DNA from: Xylanibacter ruminicola
GTDB taxonomy: Bacteria; Bacteroidota; Bacteroidia; Bacteroidales; Bacteroidaceae
Assembly: GCF_900142525.1 (NCBI RefSeq)
Contig: NZ_FRBD01000021.1
Coordinates: 1 to 64,000, forward strand
Length of the DNA stretch: 64,000 nt
Reading direction: 5' to 3'
Shown here: piece after piece, positions 52,648-58,475 of the stretch
Numbering within the stretch: the first letter of the stretch is position 1
Layout of the letters: every line of letters begins with the position of its first letter
The notes under the pieces: model-generated
The model's database searches: none
The model's input: the letters and a program-made list of their open reading frames with translations, nothing else
What the model was told of the DNA's origin: nothing
Program-made: the position numbers and the translations under genes

Positions 52648-53076
52648 ATGAATAACATCTCAAATCGTCCCAACGAAAAAGACCAAAAGTTTCTTCGGCA
52701 AAACCTCAGGAACAACAAAACTGCTCCTGAGGCCATATTTTGGCAAGTTGTAAAAGGAAGACAGATTGATGGACTTAAGTTTCGAAGGCAGTATGGTTTC
52801 GGGCCTTATGTATTAGATTTCTATTGCCCCGAAATCAGATTATGTATCGAACTTGATGGAATGGTTCACAAAACAGCACATGCCGATGAATACGACAGAA
52901 CGCGGACTCAATTCCTTAACGACAACGATATAACCGTTAAGAGGTTTGATAATGATGTGGTATATAGAAATGTTGAAGGAATCATTAAGCAGATAAGAGA
53001 GTACAAGAAAGATTGGGATGCTTTAAAGTTGGCGAGAATCGAGAGAGCGAAAGTAAAGTATGAAGCAAATGAATAA
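52648..53076 (+). CDS. DUF559 endonuclease-domain protein (PD-(D/E)xK, Vsr-like)
   Basis: 142 aa. The DUF559 core runs from about 20 to 125: LRNNKTAPEAIFWQVVKG, then FRRQYGFGPYVLDFYCPEIR and LCIELDGMVHKT, giving the D...ExD arrangement of PD-(D/E)xK nucleases related to very-short-patch repair enzymes. The C-terminus is a charged helix. The gene lies alone inside a pair of 36-bp inverted repeats, with no transposase. No good TAnnTTTG promoter precedes it. Function is unknown; a role in mobility of the enclosing unit is possible but is inference. Confidence 0.88.
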   Translation: MNNISNRPNEKDQKFLRQNLRNNKTAPEAIFWQVVKGRQIDGLKFRRQYGFGPYVLDFYCPEIRLCIELDGMVHKTAHADEYDRTRTQFLNDNDITVKRFDNDVVYRNVEGIIKQIREYKKDWDALKLARIERAKVKYEANE

Positions 53077-53085
53077 TACAACTGC

Positions 53086-53121
53086 TCAGACCACCCCTAG
53101 CCCCTCCTACCTTAGGAGGGG
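53086..53121 (-). repeat. right 36-bp terminal inverted repeat of DUF559 unit
   Basis: Inverted copy of 52543-52578 with two mismatches, 9 bp after the DUF559 stop codon. Its palindromic outer part could also act as a transcription stop for the gene. Confidence 0.85.
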
Positions 53122-53151
53122 AAATTGTATGTTTACTCACACCTAGAGAAA

Positions 53152-53167
53152 TGTTCCACGTGAAACA
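53152..53167. promoter_or_regulatory. parS-type centromere site 2
   Basis: Second exact copy of TGTTCCACGTGAAACA, 1197 bp from the first and in the same orientation (19 bp identical in all). It abuts the uvrC promoter element at 53168. Confidence 0.85.
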
Positions 53168-53175
53168 TAATTTTG
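53168..53175 (+). promoter_or_regulatory. -7 promoter element (TAATTTTG) of uvrC
   Basis: TAATTTTGCG starts at the base after the parS-like site. The uvrC ATG at 53245 lies 69 nt downstream. ParB bound at the site could therefore affect this promoter. Confidence 0.65.
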
Positions 53176-53244
53176 CGAAACGCCTATAAACAGAGGAGGT
53201 TTGAAAGATTGACCACAGAAATAAGAAAACGAAAAGACATAAAC

Positions 53245-55068
53245 ATGACAAAGGAAGAAAATGAGAAAAGGATAGAGTACTTGAAGGGTATTGTAAGGCG
53301 ATTGCCTGACAAGCCTGGAAGCTATCAGTTCTACGACGAAGAGAAAACCATCATCTATGTGGGAAAGGCCAAAAGCTTAAAGAACAGAGTTTCGAGCTAT
53401 TTCCATACAGAGGTAGATAGATTCAAGACGAAGGTACTGGTAAGTAAGATATTCGATATTAGCTATACCGTAGTTAATACCGAAGAAGATGCCCTACTCC
53501 TAGAGAATTCGCTCATCAAGAAATATAATCCTCGTTATAACGTTTTGCTGAAAGACGGAAAGACCTACCCTTCTATCTGCATCACGAATGAATTCTTCCC
53601 CCGCATTTTTAAAACACGCACCATCAACAAGAAATGGGGCACCTATTATGGCCCATACGCCAAAGTCAGCGCTATGTATGATGTGCTGAATCTAATCAAA
53701 GAACTATATCGCCCACGAACATGCCGCCAGCCCATCACAAAAGAGGGTATAAAAAGCAGTAAATATCGCGTATGCCTAGACTATCATATCAAGAAATGTC
53801 TTGGTCCGTGCGTGGGCAAACAGAGCTACGAAGACTATCAGAAGAACATAGCTCAGGCACGCGAAATTCTGAAAGGAAATACACGCGAGGTTCTGAGAGA
53901 TCTGAAGGAAGAAATGCTGCGCTTATCAGAAGAACTCAGATTCGAAGAAGCTGAAGAAGTGAAGCGCAAATATCTGGCTTTGGATGGGTTCGTCAGCAAG
54001 AGTCAGGTGGTAAGTCAGACCATCGATAAAGTGGATGTTTTCTCGATTACATCCGACGAGAAAATGGCCTTTATCAACTATATTCACGTATCGAATGGCA
54101 GCATCAACCAGAGCTTCACCATAGAATACAAGAAGAAGCTGAATGAGACCGACGAAGAGCTTTTGCAGCTTGGTATCATAGAGCTGAGAGACCGATTTAA
54201 AAGCGATTCGAAGGAGATTATTGTGCAGGAAGAGGTAGATGTTGAGCTTGAAGGCGTGAAGTTTACCGTACCCAAATTAGGCGATAAAAAGAAACTGCTC
54301 GACCTGTCGATCATGAACTGCAAAGAATACAAGTTCGACCGACTGAAACAAGCCGAAAAACTAAATCCTGAGCAGAAACAAACACGCCTGATGAAGGAGC
54401 TACAAGATAAACTGCATCTGCCCAAACTACCCTACCAGATTGAATGCTTCGACAACTCGAATATCTCAGGTACTGATGCGGTTGCCGCATGCATCGTTTT
54501 CAAGAAGATGAAGCCCTCAAAGCGCGACTATAAGCGATACAATATCAAGACCGTGGTAGGCCCTGACGACTATGCTTCGATGAAGGAAGTAGTGCATCGC
54601 AGATATACCCGCTTGCTCGAAGAAGAACAGCCCCTACCCGACCTGATTATAGCGGATGGCGGAAAGGGGCAGATGGAGATAATCCGCCAGGTGATTCAGG
54701 ACGAGTTGAACCTGGATATTCCAATCGCAGGCCTAGCAAAAGACGACCGCCATCGCACCAACGAACTGCTCTACGGATTCCCTCCAATGAAGATAGCACT
54801 GAAGGTAGAATCAGAACTCTTCCATGTATTAACTCAGATACAGGACGAGGTACACCGCTTTGCCATCACTTTCCATCGAGACAAGCGTTCTAAACGCGCT
54901 TTACACTCTGAGCTGGATGATATCAAGGGCATAGGTCCGAAAACGCGTGACGAGCTTTTAAATGCCCTCAAATCGGTTAAAAAGATACGAGAGGCCGAGC
55001 TACCTACCCTATCAGATATCATCGGCCCAGCGAAAGCCCAGATTGTATATAACCATTTCCACCCTTAA
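53245..55068 (+). CDS. uvrC: excinuclease ABC subunit C
   Basis: 607 aa. UvrC makes both incisions in nucleotide excision repair. The GIY-YIG domain is at about 15-95 (GSYQFYDEEKTIIYVGKAKSLKNRV), a Cys-rich segment follows (RTCRQPI ... CLDYHIKKCLGPCVG), then the UVR motif (about 205-240), the RNase-H-like UvrC domain (IECFDNSNISGTDAVAA ... LIIADGGKGQ) and terminal helix-hairpin-helix repeats (LDDIKGIGPKTRDELL). The ATG at 53245 gives the usual N-terminus; an upstream in-frame codon overlaps the promoter. It is monocistronic, ending before the structured gap at 55078-55284. Confidence 0.97.
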   Translation: MTKEENEKRIEYLKGIVRRLPDKPGSYQFYDEEKTIIYVGKAKSLKNRVSSYFHTEVDRFKTKVLVSKIFDISYTVVNTEEDALLLENSLIKKYNPRYNVLLKDGKTYPSICITNEFFPRIFKTRTINKKWGTYYGPYAKVSAMYDVLNLIKELYRPRTCRQPITKEGIKSSKYRVCLDYHIKKCLGPCVGKQSYEDYQKNIAQAREILKGNTREVLRDLKEEMLRLSEELRFEEAEEVKRKYLALDGFVSKSQVVSQTIDKVDVFSITSDEKMAFINYIHVSNGSINQSFTIEYKKKLNETDEELLQLGIIELRDRFKSDSKEIIVQEEVDVELEGVKFTVPKLGDKKKLLDLSIMNCKEYKFDRLKQAEKLNPEQKQTRLMKELQDKLHLPKLPYQIECFDNSNISGTDAVAACIVFKKMKPSKRDYKRYNIKTVVGPDDYASMKEVVHRRYTRLLEEEQPLPDLIIADGGKGQMEIIRQVIQDELNLDIPIAGLAKDDRHRTNELLYGFPPMKIALKVESELFHVLTQIQDEVHRFAITFHRDKRSKRALHSELDDIKGIGPKTRDELLNALKSVKKIREAELPTLSDIIGPAKAQIVYNHFHP

Positions 55069-55077
55069 AGCAATTCA

Positions 55078-55108
55078 CTAGTTAGGAAAATATTTTTCTC
55101 TAGTTAGG
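55078..55108 (+). repeat. direct repeat CTAGTTAGG flanking an AT hairpin
   Basis: CTAGTTAGG at 55078 and again at 55100, with GAAAATATTTTTC between them, just past the uvrC stop. Confidence 0.5.
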
Positions 55109-55140
55109 GAGTAAATAACATCGAAATTACAGATTATCGA

Positions 55141-55284
55141 TGACAGATGACAGATGACAGTTATAAAATATCGGTGCCAAAAGAAGATTAGTATTATATA
55201 TATTATATATAATATATATAATACTAATACCTTTTCCCAACTACTTTTCAATAAACTGTCATTTGTCATACTGTCATTTGTCAT
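55141..55284. repeat. nested inverted array of TGACAGA/TGTCATT units
   Basis: Left side: three tandem heptads (TGACAGA, TGACAGA, TGACAGT; 55141-55161). Right side: two tandem 15-bp copies of ACTGTCATTTGTCAT (55255-55269, 55270-55284). The left unit 55147-55161 pairs with either right copy at 14 of 15 positions, enclosing the AT palindrome at 55187-55228. Confidence 0.75.
55187..55228. repeat. 42-bp perfect AT-rich palindrome
   Basis: Both 21-nt halves are exact reverse complements with no spacer; all but one base pair are A:T. It could extrude as a cruciform or act as an easily melted element. It lies in the 289-bp gap between uvrC and dtd that holds no gene. Confidence 0.85.
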
Positions 55285-55321
55285 AAAAGGATTCTAAATT
55301 AAAACAATTGAAAGCTAAAAA

Positions 55322-55353
55322 TTTGGTAGAATAAAAATAAAGTCTTACCTTTG
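55322..55353 (+). promoter_or_regulatory. promoter of dtd (TTTGG ... TACCTTTG), leaderless spacing
   Basis: -33 TTTGG (55322-55326), 19-nt spacer, -7 TACCTTTG (55346-55353). The dtd ATG at 55358 is only 4 nt past the element, so the transcript should begin at or next to the start codon. Confidence 0.75.
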
Positions 55354-55357
55354 CAGC

Positions 55358-55810
55358 ATGAGAGCAGTAATACAACGAGTTACCCACGCCAGCGTTACTA
55401 TCGAGGGCAGCATTCATGGTCAGATTGGTCACGGATTTCTGATTCTTTTGGGCGTATGCGATGAAGACACGATGGAAGATGTTGACTGGCTGGTAAAAAA
55501 GATAGCCAATCTACGCGTGTTTGGCGATGAAAACGATGTGATGAACCGATCGATAATCGATGTACAAGGCGAGGCACTTGTAGTTAGCCAGTTCACACTC
55601 TATGCCAGCTACAAGAAAGGTAATCGCCCCAGCTGGTTCCGGGCAGGCTCTCACGAGCACTCTATCCCACTCTACGAGGCCTTCTGCGCCCAGCTATCTG
55701 AGGCCATAGGCAAGACAGTAGCCACAGGCGAGTTCGGCGCTGATATGAAGGTAGAATTGCTGAACGATGGCCCAGTAACCATCTGTATGGACACAAAAAA
55801 CAAAGAATAA
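55358..55810 (+). CDS. dtd: D-aminoacyl-tRNA deacylase
   Basis: 150 aa. Dtd removes D-amino acids (and glycine from tRNA-Ala) mischarged on tRNA. The start MRAVIQRVTHASVTIEG, the central ALVVSQFTLYASYKKGNRPS motif and the C-terminal cross-subunit NDGPVTICMDT motif are all intact. It opens a tight run dtd - small membrane protein - MazG-like - deoC. Spacing to the promoter implies a leaderless mRNA. Confidence 0.96.
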   Translation: MRAVIQRVTHASVTIEGSIHGQIGHGFLILLGVCDEDTMEDVDWLVKKIANLRVFGDENDVMNRSIIDVQGEALVVSQFTLYASYKKGNRPSWFRAGSHEHSIPLYEAFCAQLSEAIGKTVATGEFGADMKVELLNDGPVTICMDTKNKE

Positions 55811-56055
55811 TGAAGAAATATCTCAAAGAAATAGAACTCTCAGGACTGCTTTTTGTCATCATAGGAGTTGTTTGCTCGCTGGTTTGGGGCTACGGTTTCG
55901 GCATGTGGCCATGTGCATTAGGCTTGGTTCTGTGGCTCATCACATTCCTCTACAAGGCCTTCCGCTGGAAGGAATATGAGCGAGAAAACCGCCAGAACAT
56001 CATGATTCTGCTGATTGCAATCTTCATTTTAACCATCAAAATGCTATTCAGATGA
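55810..56055 (+). CDS. small membrane protein, unknown function
   Basis: 81 aa with three hydrophobic stretches (about 12-28, 31-47 and 63-79) and a charged middle loop (FRWKEYERENRQN). I do not recognise the family. The start overlaps the dtd stop by one base (TAATG) and the stop overlaps the MazG-like start (ATGA), so it is embedded in the operon and likely real. Confidence 0.75.
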   Translation: MKKYLKEIELSGLLFVIIGVVCSLVWGYGFGMWPCALGLVLWLITFLYKAFRWKEYERENRQNIMILLIAIFILTIKMLFR

Positions 56056-56399
56056 CAATCAAAGAAGCACAGGAATTGGTAGACCGTTGGATTAGAGAAT
56101 ACGGCGTGAGATACTTCTCGGAACTCACCAATATGGCAGTGCTGACAGAGGAAGTTGGCGAGTTGGCAAGGATTATAGCTCGAAGATACGGCGACCAGTC
56201 GTGGAAGTCCGAGGATGCGCGAGCCGAAGACAATGGCAAGCAGGCGCTCGGCGAGGAGATGGCAGATGTACTCTGGGTACTGCTTTGTCTGGCTAATCAA
56301 ACGGGGGTAGATCTGACTGCAGAACTCGAGAAATCTATCGAGAAAAAGACGCAGCGAGACTCGCTGAGACATATACAGAACAAGAAATTGATGGCATAA
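56052..56399 (+). CDS. MazG-like nucleotide pyrophosphohydrolase
   Basis: 115 aa. Single MazG-type all-alpha NTP pyrophosphatase domain with the metal-binding ExxE...ExxD pattern: TEEVGELARIIARRYG and GEEMADVLWVLLCLANQTGV. It probably hydrolyses non-canonical or excess NTPs. Length matches the short MazG-like class rather than full MazG. It overlaps the upstream membrane gene (ATGA) and precedes deoC by 29 bp. Confidence 0.9.
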   Translation: MTIKEAQELVDRWIREYGVRYFSELTNMAVLTEEVGELARIIARRYGDQSWKSEDARAEDNGKQALGEEMADVLWVLLCLANQTGVDLTAELEKSIEKKTQRDSLRHIQNKKLMA

Positions 56400-56428
56400 C
56401 AGTTTTAACAATATAACAACAAGCAATT

Positions 56429-57370
56429 ATGGCAGAACACAATCACGAACACGAACACGAGCATCATCACCACTTTGAGATGCCACAGAAGAGTCGCATG
56501 GAAGAGGCTCTGAGTAAATACAACCTCGACATAAAAGACGAGGATGTGAAGGAAGCAGTAAAGAAGATTATTGCAGAAAAAGTAGCCGAAAACGATACCC
56601 TGGAAGTAAAGAAATTCCTGATGGGTAGCGTGGAGCTTACCACCCTGAAGACTACCGACTCAGACGAGAGCGTACTGGCCTTTACAGAGCGCGTAAATCA
56701 GTTCGAAGAGCAGTACCCTCACCTACCCCACGTAGCCACGATCTGCGTATACCCACGCTTTGCCAAGATAGTAGCAGAGACCCTCGAAATCGAAGGCGTT
56801 GAAGTGGCTTGCGTATCAGGCTCATTCCCTTCTTCTCAGGCCCTGATCGAGGTTAAAACCATAGAGACAGGCCTGGCAATCAAAGACGGCGCTACAGAGA
56901 TTGATATGGTGCTGAGCGTAGGCGCATTCCTCTCTGGCGATTACGAGACCTGTATCGACGAGATTCAGCAGATGAAAGAGGCTTGTGGCGATAAGAAACT
57001 GAAGGTGATTCTGGAGACTGGCTGCCTGAAGACAGCAGCTAATATCAAGACTGCATCTATACTGGCCATGTATTCCGGAGCCGACTACATCAAGACTTCT
57101 ACAGGTAAGCTTGAGCCGGCAGCTACACCCGAGGCTGCTTACGTGATGTGCCAGGCCATTAAGGAGTACTACGATGAAACGGGCATACAGATAGGTTTTA
57201 AGCCCGCTGGAGGCCTTAACAGCGTGATGGACGCACTGATATACTACACCATCGTAAAAGAGGTTCTGGGCGAGAAATGGCTTACCAATCAGATGTTCCG
57301 CATGGGAACAAGCCGCTTAGCTAATCTGCTGCTTAGCGAGGTAATAGGCGAAGAGGTGAAGTTCTTCTAA
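56429..57370 (+). CDS. deoC: deoxyribose-phosphate aldolase
   Basis: 313 aa. DeoC splits 2-deoxyribose 5-phosphate into glyceraldehyde 3-phosphate and acetaldehyde. The Schiff-base lysine is Lys222 in GADYIKTSTGK; other signatures are VATICVYPRFAKIV, EIDMVLSVGAFLSGDYE and KVILETGCLK. The protein carries a His-rich head (residues 4-16, mostly His and Glu) and about 60 extra N-terminal residues before the barrel. The His-rich head looks like a metal-binding tail. It ends the dtd run, with a terminator right after it. Confidence 0.95.
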   Translation: MAEHNHEHEHEHHHHFEMPQKSRMEEALSKYNLDIKDEDVKEAVKKIIAEKVAENDTLEVKKFLMGSVELTTLKTTDSDESVLAFTERVNQFEEQYPHLPHVATICVYPRFAKIVAETLEIEGVEVACVSGSFPSSQALIEVKTIETGLAIKDGATEIDMVLSVGAFLSGDYETCIDEIQQMKEACGDKKLKVILETGCLKTAANIKTASILAMYSGADYIKTSTGKLEPAATPEAAYVMCQAIKEYYDETGIQIGFKPAGGLNSVMDALIYYTIVKEVLGEKWLTNQMFRMGTSRLANLLLSEVIGEEVKFF

Positions 57371-57380
57371 AACATAAAGT

Positions 57381-57409
57381 TTCCCCTCCTGAGTAGGAGG
57401 GGAATTTTT
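57381..57409 (+). terminator. terminator between deoC and ispB-like gene
   Basis: Perfect 10-bp stem (TTCCCCTCCT/AGGAGGGGAA, loop GAGT) followed by TTTTT. The stem core CCCCTCCT/AGGAGGGG is the same as in the outer palindromes of the DUF559 inverted repeats. Confidence 0.8.
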
Positions 57410-57414
57410 AATTC

Positions 57415-58389
57415 TTATTTGTTTCTCTGAATGACGTAATCCAAATAAGCCTTGAAGGAATCTTTCAGCTCAGGTTTCACGCATTCATCGATGAAACTTT
57501 GACATTCTTTGGCAAATTCCTCCATCTTCTTCTCAGCGTATTTGATACCACCATATTGCTTAGCAAATTCGATTAAAACGGCTATTTCATCTTGATTAAT
57601 CGTGCCAGCCTTTACCTTCTTGGCCAGATTTAAAACAGCATCATTCTTATACTGATTCAATGTATAGATAATAGGCAGCGTGAGCTTACCTTCAAGCATG
57701 TCATTGCCAGTTGGCTTACCTATCTCAGCAGAGTCGTAATAATCAAAAATATCATCACGAATCTGGAAGATCATACCGATATTATGTCCGAATTTTGCAG
57801 CCTTTTCAATCACATCACAAGGCGCACCTACAGAGATGGCACCAAGCTTACAACATGCCTCGAAAAGCACGGCAGTCTTCTTGTTAATAACCTGATAATA
57901 AACATCTTCCGAGATTTCCTGATTCGAGATATTCGAAAGCTGAAGAATCTCTCCAGCAGCCAAAGTACGACCAAGTTCTGCCAATTCTTGTACGATTTCA
58001 TGATTATCAGAAAGAGCCACCCGAAGCAGGGCTGTACTCAAGATATAATCGCCCACAAGAACAGCCACCTTATTATTATAAGAGGCATTTACCGATGGCT
58101 GGCCTCTACGCTGATCGCTCTCATCTACCACATCATCGTGCACCAGACTAGCCGTATGCAGCAACTCTAAACCCAGAGCAGCATTCTGTGTTACATCCGA
58201 AACATCACCATAATTTTTGGCAGTCAATAAAATCAGCATTGGGCGCATGCGTTTTCCACCACGCTGACGGATATGAGAAAGAACACTTTCAAGCATACCA
58301 TCACCCTGTGAAAGACTCTGTTTGAACAACTCGATAAAGTTGTTCATTTCGCCCTCGATAGGTTTTCTTATCGTTGATAAATAGTCCAT
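57415..58389 (-). CDS. polyprenyl diphosphate synthase (all-trans, IspB-like)
   Basis: 324 aa. Makes the long isoprenoid chain for menaquinone or similar. The first Asp-rich motif is LVHDDVVDESDQRRG (Asp85, 86, 89) and the second is FQIRDDIFDY (Asp212, 213, 216); GGKRMRP is the IPP-binding site. The ATG at 58389 fits the promoter at 58408-58415; an ATG at 58410 lies inside it. Chain length cannot be fixed from these motifs. It converges with deoC across the terminator. Confidence 0.94.
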   Translation of the reverse strand: MDYLSTIRKPIEGEMNNFIELFKQSLSQGDGMLESVLSHIRQRGGKRMRPMLILLTAKNYGDVSDVTQNAALGLELLHTASLVHDDVVDESDQRRGQPSVNASYNNKVAVLVGDYILSTALLRVALSDNHEIVQELAELGRTLAAGEILQLSNISNQEISEDVYYQVINKKTAVLFEACCKLGAISVGAPCDVIEKAAKFGHNIGMIFQIRDDIFDYYDSAEIGKPTGNDMLEGKLTLPIIYTLNQYKNDAVLNLAKKVKAGTINQDEIAVLIEFAKQYGGIKYAEKKMEEFAKECQSFIDECVKPELKDSFKAYLDYVIQRNK

Positions 58390-58407
58390 AACAAGCGAAT
58401 TTTGCCA

Positions 58408-58415
58408 CAAAATTA
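58408..58415 (-). promoter_or_regulatory. -7 promoter element (TAATTTTG) of the polyprenyl synthase gene
   Basis: TAATTTTGTGGC on the minus strand, 18 nt upstream of the ATG at 58389. Confidence 0.65.
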
Positions 58416-58447
58416 TGAAATATTTCTCTTATTCGGAAATATTTTGG

Positions 58448-58455
58448 TACTTTTG
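58448..58455 (+). promoter_or_regulatory. -7 promoter element (TACTTTTG) of polA
   Basis: TACTTTTGAGCC on the plus strand, 20 nt before the polA ATG at 58476. Confidence 0.65.
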
Positions 58456-58475
58456 AGCCGAAAATTAAGAAAGTT

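Larger units (their letters stand above)
52543..53121 (+). mobile_element. candidate 579-bp inverted-repeat unit carrying a DUF559 gene
   Basis: Bounded by 36-bp inverted repeats (34/36 matches) and containing only the DUF559 gene and its repeat-rich leader. There is no target-site duplication that I can identify and no transposase. It sits between apt and uvrC, between the two parS-like sites. Confidence 0.55.

Noticed and set aside
55078..55284. 68-aa ORF starting MTNDSMTNDS
   Set aside because: Translation of the TGTCATT tandem repeats and the AT palindrome; no coding character.
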